DNA of 64,000 nucleotides, taken from contig NZ_LMLW01000011.1 of assembly GCF_001422045.1 (NCBI RefSeq), positions 248,505 to 312,504 on the forward strand, written 5' to 3'. The position numbers were made by a program, and so were the translations under genes. Below are positions 16,956 to 25,259 of this stretch, piece after piece. Every line of letters starts with the position of its first letter. The stretch's first letter is position 1. The stretch comes from Sphingomonas sp. Leaf242 (GTDB taxonomy: Bacteria; Pseudomonadota; Alphaproteobacteria; Sphingomonadales; Sphingomonadaceae). The notes below the pieces were generated by a model that worked only from the letters and a program-made list of their open reading frames with translations, did no database searches and had not been told where the DNA came from.

Positions 16956-19433
16956 TTGGACACGGCGACGCACACCGCGCCCCTTTTCGACGCGATGATC
17001 CATGCCGAGCGCTGGATCACCGATTATTGCGCGCGCAGCACCGGCGCCGACGTGCTCTGCGAAGATGCTGACCCGGCCTGGGCGGCGATGTTCGCCGAAC
17101 TCGCGATGGTCGCCTCGGACGACCTCGGCCACATCCGCGAACGCGTCCAGCGGCATGCGGTCGACATCGGCACCGGCTTCCGCATCGCCGACGAACCCGA
17201 CGAGCGACCCTGGCCCGTCTCGCCCGTCCCGCTGCTGATCGAGGCCGGCGAATGGACCGGGATCGAGCGTGGCGTGATCCAGCGCGCGACGTTGATGGAG
17301 GCGGTGATCGCCGACCTCTACGGCGAGGGAAAGCTGGTTGCCGACGGGCACATCCCCGCCGCGCTCGTCACCGGGAGTCCGTTCTTTCTGCGGCCGATGG
17401 TCGGGCTCGATCCGCCGGGTGGCCGGCATCTTGATTTCATCGCGATCGACCTCGGGCGAGGGCCGACCGGTGAGTGGCGCGTCCTGGCCGATCACCTGCG
17501 CGCACCCGCCGGCGCCGGATACGCGCTGGAGAACCGGATCGCTGTCAGCCGCACGCTCGGGGGTTTGCAGGATCGGCTCAACGTCCAGCGGCACGCGCCG
17601 TTCTTTGCTGCCTTCCGCGCCGGGATCGCGGCGATGTGCAAGCGGACCGACCCGCGGATCGGGCTGCTCACGCCCGGCCGGTTCAACCCGAGCTATCCCG
17701 AACAGGCGCATCTCGCGCGCTATCTGGGGCTGCTGCTGGTCGAGGGCGCCGATCTCGCCGCGCTCGAAGACAAGGTGTATGTGCGCACCATTGGCGGGCT
17801 CAAGCGGATCGATGCGCTGTGGCGGCGGCTCGACCCGCGACTGCTCGATCCGCTGGCGTTCGACACGCATTCGCAGATCGGCGTGCCCGGGCTGATCGAC
17901 GCCTACGCGGCAGGCAACGTCGTGCTGTCGAACGCGCCGGGATCGGCGGTGCTGGAGGCGCCGGCGTTCTCCGCATTCCTGCCGCAGCTTGCGAAGTCGC
18001 TGCTCGGGGAAGACCTGCTGCTCCCCAACATCGCGACGTGGTGGTGTGGGCAGGACGGCGCGCGAGCGCAGGTCGAGGCGAATTTCGACCGCCTGCTGAT
18101 CGGTCCGGCATTCCATTCGCGGCCTCTCGGCATGACCGGCGGCCCGGTCACGGGCGCCGACATCACCGGCGAAAACCGAACGCGTCTGCTCGCGGACATG
18201 GCGCGCAGGCCGCAGGATTATGTCGGGCAGGAACTGGTCCAGCTCTCGACCATGCCGGTCGTGGTCGGCGATGCACTCGTCCCCCGCCCCTTCACCCTAC
18301 GTGTCTTCGCGGCGCGTAACGGCGACGGCGAATGGACCGTCCTCCCCGGCGGATTTGCGCGGATCGGCGAGCATCCCGACGCGCGGGCGGCGGTGATGGG
18401 CGAAGGCATCTGGTCTGCCGACGTGTGCATTTATGGTGCCGAGCCAGTCGCGCCCGTGTCGTTGCTGACCGCCGCGGACTCGCTTCAGGTGCGGCGCAAT
18501 CCGGGGACGTTGCCGAGCCGGGTGGCGGACAATTTCTACTGGCTCGGGCGGTATCTGGAGCGCGGCGAGGCTCTGCTCGGCGCGATCCGCGTGATGCTCG
18601 GCAATTCGATCGACGTCGACGGGGGTGCCGTCCTGTCGCCGACCACGGTCGGCAAGCTGGTCGGGCTGATCGTCGGGGCTGGGAGCGCGCCACATCCGCC
18701 GAGCTTGCGCCGCGCCGACCTGACCGCGCTCGCCCGCACCGCGATGGAGGACGAACGCTGGCAGTCGATCCTCACGCTCAACCGCAACGCGCGCGAGATC
18801 GGCGAAGGCTCGCGCGATCGGTTGTCGGCGGACATGGTGCGGTTGCTGGAGGCGCCCTTCCCGACGCACCGCGGCATGCTGGAGCGGGCCGGGTCGCTGC
18901 AACGGCGCTATGCGGCGATCGCCGGACTGTCGGCGGAGCATATGGGGCGGACGGCGGCGTGGCGCTTTCACGATCTTGGGCGGCGGATCGAGCGGGCGAT
19001 GGCGATGGCGCGGGCGATCCGGTTGTTTGGGATGCCGGGCGCGTCGCCGGACGATCTGTCGGTACTGCTTGACCTGGCCGATAGCCAGATCAGTTATCGG
19101 CAGCGCTATCCGACGGGGATCGCGCGGGTGCCGGTGATGGATCTGGTAGCGCTCGATCCGGGCAATCCGCGCAGCCTCGCGTTTTCGGCGGAGCGGATCG
19201 CGGCGCGGTTGGCGGAGTTGCCCGTGCTCAGCGACGATGAGATGGCGGAGCCGCAACAGGCGCAAGCGACCGGGTTGCAGGCGATCGTGATGACGGCGAC
19301 CGCCGCGGAGCTGGATGCGGAGACGCTGGGGGATATCGAGCGGCGGCTCGGCGCGGTGTCGGATGCGCTGGCTCGGCGGTATTTCCTGCAGGGGGCCGAG
19401 CCGTTGCGGACTAGTGGGCTGACGTTGGCGTGA
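16956..19433 (+). CDS. Circularly permuted ATP-grasp protein fused to alpha-E domain
   Basis: The 825-residue protein joins two families often encoded separately. Residues about 60-480 match the circularly permuted type-2 ATP-grasp family (old DUF404/DUF407; LLTPGRFNPSYPEQAHLARYLG, VYVRTIGGLKRIDALWRRLD, GSAVLEAPAFSAFLP), expected to form amide bonds with ATP. Residues about 505-820 are an alpha-E helical domain (DUF403; RVADNFYWLGRYLERGEALL, GDIERRLGAVSDALARRYF). A transglutaminase gene follows. Iyer and colleagues described such clusters as probable peptide-modifying systems; the substrate is unknown. The start is uncertain: TTG at 16956 is used, and ATG at 16995 is an alternative. Confidence 0.85.
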   Translation: MDTATHTAPLFDAMIHAERWITDYCARSTGADVLCEDADPAWAAMFAELAMVASDDLGHIRERVQRHAVDIGTGFRIADEPDERPWPVSPVPLLIEAGEWTGIERGVIQRATLMEAVIADLYGEGKLVADGHIPAALVTGSPFFLRPMVGLDPPGGRHLDFIAIDLGRGPTGEWRVLADHLRAPAGAGYALENRIAVSRTLGGLQDRLNVQRHAPFFAAFRAGIAAMCKRTDPRIGLLTPGRFNPSYPEQAHLARYLGLLLVEGADLAALEDKVYVRTIGGLKRIDALWRRLDPRLLDPLAFDTHSQIGVPGLIDAYAAGNVVLSNAPGSAVLEAPAFSAFLPQLAKSLLGEDLLLPNIATWWCGQDGARAQVEANFDRLLIGPAFHSRPLGMTGGPVTGADITGENRTRLLADMARRPQDYVGQELVQLSTMPVVVGDALVPRPFTLRVFAARNGDGEWTVLPGGFARIGEHPDARAAVMGEGIWSADVCIYGAEPVAPVSLLTAADSLQVRRNPGTLPSRVADNFYWLGRYLERGEALLGAIRVMLGNSIDVDGGAVLSPTTVGKLVGLIVGAGSAPHPPSLRRADLTALARTAMEDERWQSILTLNRNAREIGEGSRDRLSADMVRLLEAPFPTHRGMLERAGSLQRRYAAIAGLSAEHMGRTAAWRFHDLGRRIERAMAMARAIRLFGMPGASPDDLSVLLDLADSQISYRQRYPTGIARVPVMDLVALDPGNPRSLAFSAERIAARLAELPVLSDDEMAEPQQAQATGLQAIVMTATAAELDAETLGDIERRLGAVSDALARRYFLQGAEPLRTSGLTLA

Positions 19434-19448
19434 GGGGCGTGACGCTGC

Positions 19449-19583
19449 AAATCCTCCCCGGTACGGGGAGGGGGACCATGCAGCGCATGGTGGAGGGGGC
19501 TCTCCACCGGCGTATCCTTCGTGGCGCCCCCCCTCCACCACCAGCAAGCTGGCGGTCCCCCTCCCCGTGCCGGGGAGGATTTT
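19449..19583. repeat. Palindromic repeat between ATP-grasp and transglutaminase genes
   Basis: The ends AAATCCTCCCCGGTACGGGG and CCCCGTGCCGGGGAGGATTT are inverted copies, as in the ligD element. The right end stops one base before the transglutaminase ATG, so its GGGGAGGA acts as the ribosome-binding site. Confidence 0.85.
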
Positions 19584-19584
19584 C

Positions 19585-20487
19585 ATGATCTACGATATTC
19601 GCCACGTCACGACGTTCGACTACGGCGCAAGCGTGAAGTTTGCGCGGTGCAATCTGCGGTTGAAGCCGATCGATTGGCCGGGGCAGCGTCTGGATAGCTA
19701 CGCGCTGTCGGTGCATCCAGCTGGGCGGACCAGTCCCGCGCGCGCTGAGGCGGGACTCGCCAACGTTACGCGGCTGGTGGTCGACAGCCCGGTTCGCCAC
19801 CTGACGATCGAGAGCCGGTCGCGGATGACGGTGGACCGGCTCGTGCCTGTGCCCGATGCGAGCGATCCGACGCTGAGCGAAATCGCGGCAATGGCGCGGA
19901 CCAGCACCGATCTCTCCGCGGCGAGCCCGGCGAACTACATCTATCCCTCGCCGCTGATCCCGCTCGACCAGGCGATCGCGGACTATTGCGCGGTCGATCT
20001 TGATCCTTCGAGGGGAGCACTGGAGGCCGGGATCGCGCTTGCGCGGCGGATCCAGGTTGAGTTCGAATTCGATGCCGACGCGACGCTGGTCGATACACCG
20101 CCGCACGAGGCGTTCCTCCAGCGCAAGGGCGTGTGCCAGGATTTCGCGCAGATCATGATCACGGGCTTGCGGGCTGCGGGGCTGCCGGCGGCGTATGCGT
20201 CCGGGTATATCCGGACGATCCCACCCAAGGGCCAGCCGCGGCTGGTCGGGGCGGATGCCACGCATGCGTGGGTGCTGTTGTGGTGCGGGCCGGTGCGCGG
20301 CTGGGTCGGGGTCGATCCAACCAACGGGATCTGGATGGCGAGCGATCACATCGTGATGGCGGTCGGGCGGGATTATGCCGAGATCGCGCCGGTCGACGGG
20401 GTCGTGCTCGGGTCGGGAGCGCAGAACATGGACGTTAGTGTCGACGTTGCGCCGTTGGATGAGGCCGGGCCTCCAATCACAGGGTAG
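19585..20487 (+). CDS. Transglutaminase-like protease-fold protein
   Basis: The 300-residue protein starts with the bacterial transglutaminase N-terminal beta domain (YDIRHVTTFDYG) and continues into a papain-like transglutaminase core. The catalytic triad is visible: cysteine in RKGVCQDFAQIM, histidine in ATHAWVLLW, aspartate in VGVDPTNG. Members of this subgroup are thought to hydrolyse or transfer amide bonds rather than crosslink protein. It follows the ATP-grasp/alpha-E gene by about 150 bases and probably works with it. The start at 19585 follows GGGGAGGATTTTC; that ribosome-binding site is the end of a palindromic repeat. GTG at 19567 would be inside the repeat. Confidence 0.9.
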   Translation: MIYDIRHVTTFDYGASVKFARCNLRLKPIDWPGQRLDSYALSVHPAGRTSPARAEAGLANVTRLVVDSPVRHLTIESRSRMTVDRLVPVPDASDPTLSEIAAMARTSTDLSAASPANYIYPSPLIPLDQAIADYCAVDLDPSRGALEAGIALARRIQVEFEFDADATLVDTPPHEAFLQRKGVCQDFAQIMITGLRAAGLPAAYASGYIRTIPPKGQPRLVGADATHAWVLLWCGPVRGWVGVDPTNGIWMASDHIVMAVGRDYAEIAPVDGVVLGSGAQNMDVSVDVAPLDEAGPPITG

Positions 20488-20500
20488 CACGGACCACATT

Positions 20501-20595
20501 CGTCATCCCCGCGAAGGCGGGGACCCATATAGGCAAACGTTCGCGCTTATCTCGCACGCCTTCCAGTCTGGGTTCCCGCCTGCGCGGGAATGACG
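20501..20595. repeat. Palindromic intergenic repeat (CGTCATCCC type)
   Basis: CGTCATCCCCGCGAAGGCGG and the inverted CCGCCTGCGCGGGAATGACG flank about 55 bases. It fills the space between the convergent transglutaminase and small-protein genes. Confidence 0.7.
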
Positions 20596-20604
20596 GAACG
20601 CGGG

Positions 20605-20748
20605 TTATTTCTCGTCGTGCGGTTTCGGATACGAGCCGCCGCCGCTCTCGCCGCCCTTGTCCTTGGCCGGCGCGTTGTTGACGCCGTCCTTCTCCTTCGC
20701 GCCGTCGTCGTTCTTCGGCACGCCCTGCATCGGTTGTTTGTCGGTCAC
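20605..20748 (-). CDS. Small hydrophilic protein, SGGGSYPKPH motif
   Basis: The 47-residue product (MTDKQPMQGVPKNDDGAK..., ending GGESGGGSYPKPHDEK) is fully hydrophilic and probably disordered. The GTG start at 20746-20748 is preceded by AGAGGAA at a proper distance, which supports translation. Small alphaproteobacterial proteins ending in an ESGGG(x)YP(x)PH motif occur widely without known function; that comparison is from memory. A longer open frame to 20916 overlaps the DnaJ-like gene and is not credible. Confidence 0.6.
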   Translation of the reverse strand: MTDKQPMQGVPKNDDGAKEKDGVNNAPAKDKGGESGGGSYPKPHDEK

Positions 20749-20842
20749 GATCGTTCCTCTCGTGCAACCAAACACCCCGCGCGCAATTGCGTTGCGCTGC
20801 GCACCGCCCCACATAGACGCGCAAGTTAGAATGGGGACGTAA

Positions 20843-21781
20843 GTGGCCGATCCGTACAAGACTCTGGGTGTAGCGCGCGACGCGACCGAAGCCGACATCA
20901 AGAAGGCGTACCGCAAGCTCGCGAAAGAGCTTCATCCCGATCGCAACAAGGACAACCCGAAGGCGTCGGAGCGGTTCAGCACCGTCACCAACGCTTACGA
21001 CCTGCTGAACGACAAGGACAAGCGCGCGCGGTTCGATCGCGGCGAGATCGACGGGGACGGCAATCCCGCATCGCCGTTCGGGTTCGGTGGCGGCGGCGGC
21101 GGGCGGCCGCAGCCCGGTGGCGGCTTCCGCAGCGAAGGCTATGAGAGCGGCGCCGGCGGGGCCGACATGAGCGACATCTTCGAAGGGCTGTTCGGCGGCG
21201 CGCAGCGTGGCGGCGGCGGCGGGTTCTCCGGCGGCTTCGGTCGGCGGCCGCAGCCCAGAGGCGAGAATGCCGCGTATCGCCTGCAGGTGCCGTTCGTCGA
21301 GGCGGCGACGCTGGAGCCACAGCGCGTGACGCTCGCGGACGGCAAGACGCTCGACCTCAAGCTCCCCGCCGGGGTCGAAACCGGCACGCAGATGAAGCTG
21401 GCCGGCAAGGGCGAGCAGGGTCCGGGCGGCGCTGGCGATGCGATCCTGACGATCGAGGTCCAGCCGCACAAGTTCTTCACACGCGATGGCGACGATGTCC
21501 GCCTCGACCTGCCGATCACGCTCGCCGAGGCGGTGCTGGGCGGTTCGATCAAGGCGCCGACGGTCGACAAGCCGGTGATGCTGACGATTCCCAAGGGTAC
21601 GACCTCGGGCAAGACGTTGCGCTTGAAGGGCAAGGGTTTCCACAAGAAAGGCGGCACGCGGGGCGACCAGTTGGTCACGCTCATGATCGATATTCCCGCC
21701 AGCGATGCGGCGCTGACCGCGTTCGTTGAAAGCTGGGATGGGCGCAACGCTGGGAACCCGCGGGGGGCCATGGGCGTCTGA
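20843..21781 (+). CDS. DnaJ-domain co-chaperone (CbpA-like)
   Basis: The 312-residue protein has an N-terminal J domain (residues 3-66) with the HPD signature in KELHPDRNKD, which stimulates DnaK ATPase. A Gly-rich linker (about 75-135) follows, then the two C-terminal substrate-binding domains (LKLPAGVETGTQMKLAGKGE, VMLTIPKGTTSGKTLRLKGK). The cysteine zinc-finger of true DnaJ is absent, so it is a class II, CbpA-like J-protein acting in the cytosol. The GTG start has GGGGA upstream. It is followed within a few bases by the BrkB-like gene. Confidence 0.93.
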   Translation: MADPYKTLGVARDATEADIKKAYRKLAKELHPDRNKDNPKASERFSTVTNAYDLLNDKDKRARFDRGEIDGDGNPASPFGFGGGGGGRPQPGGGFRSEGYESGAGGADMSDIFEGLFGGAQRGGGGGFSGGFGRRPQPRGENAAYRLQVPFVEAATLEPQRVTLADGKTLDLKLPAGVETGTQMKLAGKGEQGPGGAGDAILTIEVQPHKFFTRDGDDVRLDLPITLAEAVLGGSIKAPTVDKPVMLTIPKGTTSGKTLRLKGKGFHKKGGTRGDQLVTLMIDIPASDAALTAFVESWDGRNAGNPRGAMGV

Positions 21782-21788
21782 ACCCGTT

Positions 21789-22739
21789 GTGAATGACAAT
21801 ACCCTAACGCCCGAAGCGCGCGCGCACGATCATGGTGCGACGCGCGCCCGTCTCACTCGTGGCATGGCGAAGGTCAGGCCAGGCAGCTACGCGTTCGAGG
21901 TTTTCAAACGCGCGGCCGTTGGCGTGTTCAACGATGGCTTCATCCATGCGGGGAACCTCGCCTATCTCGCGTTGATGACGGTGTTTCCGTTCTTCATCGT
22001 CGCGGCGGCGATCCTGTCGATCTTCGGGCAGAGCGTCGAGACATTGCGTGCTGTCGAGTCGTTCCTCAATGTTCTGCCGCCCAACGTCGGTGACCTGTTG
22101 CGCAAGCCGATCGCCGATGTGCTCGCCGCGCGGACCGGATCGCTGCTGTGGCTCGGCGCGCTTGTCGGGTTGTGGACGGTCGGCAGCTTCGTCGAGACGA
22201 TCCGCGACATCTTCCACCGCGCCTACGGGATCAAGGCGACCGCACCGTTCTGGAAATCGCGGCTCGGATCGTCCGCGGTGATCATTCTGTCGGTGGTGAT
22301 CGCGCTGCTGTCGTTCTTGGTCCAGGGTATCCTGACCGCCGCCGAGCAATTCATCTATCGCCTCGTCCCGTTCGCGCAGGACGCAGCCGGCTGGGTCGGG
22401 CTCTCTCGCCTCATCCCCGGCCTGCTCATGTTCGGCGCGCTGTACCTGCTGTTCTATTCGGTGACGCCGTCGCGCTATCGCTATTCGAAGTGCCGCAAAT
22501 GGCCGGGTGCGCTGTTCACGACCGCGTGGTGGGTCAGCGCCACCGCGTTGCTGCCGGTGATCCTGTCGCGGCTTGGCGGCTACGACCTGACCTATGGCAG
22601 CCTGGCAGGCGTCGTCATCATGCTGTTATTTTTCTATGTCATCGGGCTCGGGCTCGTATTCGGTGCGCATCTGAACGCGGCACTGGCGGAACCACCCGAA
22701 ACAACGCTAGAGCAGCCTGCTACGGATATGCAGGTATAG
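21789..22739 (+). CDS. YihY/BrkB family membrane protein
   Basis: About 316 residues with six predicted helices and the family pattern: AFEVFKRAAVGVFNDGFIHAGNLAYLALMTVFPFFI near residues 30-65, the GLWTVGSFVETIRDIFHRAYG block, and WPGALFTTAWWVSATALLPVI in the second half. The family (once thought to be RNase BN) has no settled function. The start is uncertain: GTG at 21789 lies 8 bases after the DnaJ-like stop, and ATG at 21864 would also keep the whole membrane domain. The stop lies 11 bases before fabI, so DnaJ-like, BrkB-like and fabI may share a transcript. Confidence 0.88.
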   Translation: MNDNTLTPEARAHDHGATRARLTRGMAKVRPGSYAFEVFKRAAVGVFNDGFIHAGNLAYLALMTVFPFFIVAAAILSIFGQSVETLRAVESFLNVLPPNVGDLLRKPIADVLAARTGSLLWLGALVGLWTVGSFVETIRDIFHRAYGIKATAPFWKSRLGSSAVIILSVVIALLSFLVQGILTAAEQFIYRLVPFAQDAAGWVGLSRLIPGLLMFGALYLLFYSVTPSRYRYSKCRKWPGALFTTAWWVSATALLPVILSRLGGYDLTYGSLAGVVIMLLFFYVIGLGLVFGAHLNAALAEPPETTLEQPATDMQV

Positions 22740-22750
22740 GCGGGGACGGC

Positions 22751-23554
22751 GTGAACGGTTTGATGGCGGGCAAGCGTGGGCTGATCATGGGCTTGGCGAA
22801 CGACAAGTCGCTGGCCTGGGGGATCGCCAAGAAGCTGTCCGAAGCGGGTGCGGACCTCGCGTTCAGCTACCAAGGCGAGACGATGGAGAAGCGCGTCCGC
22901 CCGCTTGCTGAGCAGCTGGGCGTGGCGCGGCTGTTCGATTGCGACGTGTCGGACATGGGCGCGCTCGATGCGACCTTCGACAAGTTGGCGCAGGAATGGC
23001 CGACGATCGACTTCGTCGTCCACGCGATCGGATTTTCGGACAAGAACGAGCTGCGCGGGCGGTTCGTCGATACCAGCCTCGACAATTTCCTGATGACGAT
23101 GAACATCTCGGTGTATTCGTTCGTCGCGGTGGCGCAGCGCGCGGCCAAGATGATGACCGAGGGCGGCGCGATGCTGACGCTCAGCTACTATGGCGCGGAG
23201 AAGGTCATTCCGCATTACAACGTGATGGGGGTCGCGAAGGCGGCGCTGGAGACCAGCGTGCAGTATCTGGCGGTCGATCTGGGTCGCGATAACATCCGCG
23301 TGAATGCGATCTCGGCGGGGCCGATCAAGACGCTGGCCGCAAGCGGCATCGGCGATTTCCGCCTGATCCTGAAGTGGAACGAGCTGAACTCGCCGCTGAA
23401 GCGCAACGTGACGATCGATGACGTCGGCGGTGCAGGGTTGTATTTGCTGAGCGACCTGGCTTCGGGCGTGACGGGCGAGACGCACCACGTAGACGCCGGC
23501 TACAATGTGATCGGCATGAAGGCCGAAGACGCCCCCGATATCGCTTTGGTCTAG
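22751..23554 (+). CDS. fabI: Enoyl-[acyl-carrier-protein] reductase FabI
   Basis: FabI carries out the NADH-dependent last step of fatty-acid elongation. The 267-residue protein is a divergent short-chain dehydrogenase with the FabI coenzyme loop (GLANDKSLAWGIAKKL), the LTLSYYGAEKVIPHYNVMG active-site segment with Tyr-x6-Lys completed by the following VAK, and AGPIKTLAASGIGDF, the substrate-binding loop that triclosan-type inhibitors occupy. The GTG start is preceded by GGGGA at six bases; ATG four codons later is possible. Its stop overlaps the GTG of the DUF4160 gene. Confidence 0.95.
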   Translation: MNGLMAGKRGLIMGLANDKSLAWGIAKKLSEAGADLAFSYQGETMEKRVRPLAEQLGVARLFDCDVSDMGALDATFDKLAQEWPTIDFVVHAIGFSDKNELRGRFVDTSLDNFLMTMNISVYSFVAVAQRAAKMMTEGGAMLTLSYYGAEKVIPHYNVMGVAKAALETSVQYLAVDLGRDNIRVNAISAGPIKTLAASGIGDFRLILKWNELNSPLKRNVTIDDVGGAGLYLLSDLASGVTGETHHVDAGYNVIGMKAEDAPDIALV

Positions 23555-23802
23555 TGCCAACCGTGCTCCGGCTGCATGGCCCGCGGTTCATGATCTTCCT
23601 CGACGATCATGCACCGGCTCATGTCCATGTATTCGGAGACGGCGAAGCGAAAGTCGAGATCGGAGGCGACGGGCGGTCTCCGCGCATGATATATGCTGAA
23701 GGATTAAGTGGAGCGATGCAGCGGCGTGCGCTTGCCGCCGTCGCTCAGAACCAGACAATGCTGCTGATGAAATGGGTCGAAATCCATGACCGAGCTGACT
23801 GA
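23554..23802 (+). CDS. DUF4160 family protein
   Basis: The 82-residue protein has the whole DUF4160 pattern: a PTVLRLHGPRFMIFLDDHAP start, the HVHVFGDGEAKVEIGG core with its histidines, and the final MQRRALAAVAQNQTMLLMKW helix. It starts with GTG sharing a base with the fabI stop codon and overlaps the DUF2442 gene by 17 bases. DUF4160-DUF2442 pairs are common in bacterial genomes and have been suggested to act as toxin-antitoxin-like modules, but no activity is established. Confidence 0.88.
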   Translation: MPTVLRLHGPRFMIFLDDHAPAHVHVFGDGEAKVEIGGDGRSPRMIYAEGLSGAMQRRALAAVAQNQTMLLMKWVEIHDRAD

Positions 23803-24139
23803 CGAAGACATCCTTGCTGCGAACGAGCGTGGTCGCATCGAAATGGCGACCAAGCCCCGGGCGAAGAGCACGCGCTACGATCGCGACCAGGATCGTATCG
23901 TGGTCGATCTGGTGAATGGATCGACGTTCGCGTTTCCGCCGCAGCTGTTGCAGGGCTTCGATCGTGCGACCCCGGACCAGATCGCGGAAGTCGAAATTCT
24001 GGGTGTCGGATTTGGTCTGCATTGGGAGTCGCTCGACGCAGACTTTACCGTAGCCGGACTCATGGCCGGCCGCTTCGGCACAGCGCGCTACATGGCGGAG
24101 CGGTTCGGCGCCGCCTGGGACGCGGTCGCAGCGGAATGA
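23786..24139 (+). CDS. DUF2442 family protein
   Basis: The 117-residue protein contains a DUF2442 domain in its central part (DRDQDRIVVDLVNGSTFAFP, then a GFDRATPDQIAEVEILGVGFGLHWESLD block) and a C-terminal extension (GLMAGRFGTARYMAERFGAA). The usual partner is a DUF4160 protein, encoded immediately upstream with a 17-base overlap. The TGA overlaps the ATG of aroC (ATGA), so the pair is embedded in a translationally coupled fabI-aroC transcript. Confidence 0.87.
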   Translation: MTELTDEDILAANERGRIEMATKPRAKSTRYDRDQDRIVVDLVNGSTFAFPPQLLQGFDRATPDQIAEVEILGVGFGLHWESLDADFTVAGLMAGRFGTARYMAERFGAAWDAVAAE

Positions 24140-25203
24140 GCTTCAATACGTTTGGACGGCTTTTCCGCTTCACCACCTGGGGCGAGTCGCATGGGCCTGC
24201 GCTCGGTGCAGTCGTCGACGGGTGCCCGCCGGGCATTCCGCTGACCGAAGCCGATATCCAGCCTTGGCTCGACAAACGCCGCCCCGGCACCTCGCGCTTC
24301 ACGACGCAGCGGCGCGAGCCGGATACGGTCCGCATCCTCTCGGGCGTATTTGAGGGGCGCACCACCGGCACGCCGATCAGCCTGATGATCGAGAATGTCG
24401 ACCAGCGCTCGAAGGACTATTCGGACGTCGCCAAGGCCTATCGCCCCGGTCACGCCGACTATGCCTATGACGCGAAATACGGGTTCCGCGACTTCCGGGG
24501 TGGCGGGCGCTCGTCCGCGCGCGAAACCGCGGCGCGTGTCGCGGCCGGGGCGGTCGCTCGGCTCGTCGTGCCGCAGGTCCGTGTCCGCGCGTGGGTCGAG
24601 GCGATCGGGGGCGATGCGATCGATCCGGCCAACTTCGACGATGCGCAGATCGACCAGAACCCGTTCTTCTGCCCCGACGCTGAAGCCGCGCTCCGCTGGG
24701 AGGTTCTCGTCGACGCCGCGCGGAAATCGGGCTCGTCGCTCGGGGCCGTGATCGCGTGCGAGGCGACCGGCGTGCCCGCAGGTTGGGGCGCGCCGCTCTA
24801 TGCCAAGCTCGATTCCGAACTCGCGTCCGCCTGCATGAGCATCAATGCGGTCAAGGGCATCGAGATCGGCGACGGGTTCGCCGCCGCCGCACTGTCGGGC
24901 GAGGCGAATGCCGATCCAATGCGTCCCGGTGTCGATGGCCCCGAGTTCCTCGCCAACCATGCGGGCGGCATTGCTGGAGGCATCGCGACCGGCCAGCCGA
25001 TTCGGCTCCGCGTCGCGTTCAAGCCGACCAGCTCGATCCTCACCCCGGTCGAGACGATCAGCCCGACCGGCGAGGCCGCGACGATCGCCACCAAGGGGCG
25101 TCACGACCCCTGCGTGGGCATCCGCGGAGTCCCAGTGGTCGAGGCGATGGTCGCGCTCGTGCTCGCCGATCAGGCGTTGCTGCATCGGGGCCAGTGCGGC
25201 TGA
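24136..25203 (+). CDS. aroC: Chorismate synthase AroC
   Basis: AroC makes chorismate from EPSP, the last step of the shikimate pathway, with reduced FMN. The 355-residue protein has the N-terminal signature FRFTTWGESHGPALGAVVDG, the RPGHADYAYDAKYGFRDFRG segment, the GGGRSSARETAARVAAGA motif that binds FMN and phosphate, and the C-terminal KGRHDPCVGIRGVPVVEAM. The ATG overlaps the DUF2442 stop codon. Confidence 0.96.
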   Translation: MSFNTFGRLFRFTTWGESHGPALGAVVDGCPPGIPLTEADIQPWLDKRRPGTSRFTTQRREPDTVRILSGVFEGRTTGTPISLMIENVDQRSKDYSDVAKAYRPGHADYAYDAKYGFRDFRGGGRSSARETAARVAAGAVARLVVPQVRVRAWVEAIGGDAIDPANFDDAQIDQNPFFCPDAEAALRWEVLVDAARKSGSSLGAVIACEATGVPAGWGAPLYAKLDSELASACMSINAVKGIEIGDGFAAAALSGEANADPMRPGVDGPEFLANHAGGIAGGIATGQPIRLRVAFKPTSSILTPVETISPTGEAATIATKGRHDPCVGIRGVPVVEAMVALVLADQALLHRGQCG

Positions 25204-25259
25204 CGTCGGAACCTATGCAGGACTGAAGCGCTTGCTCTTCAATAACATAGGAGAGCGAA

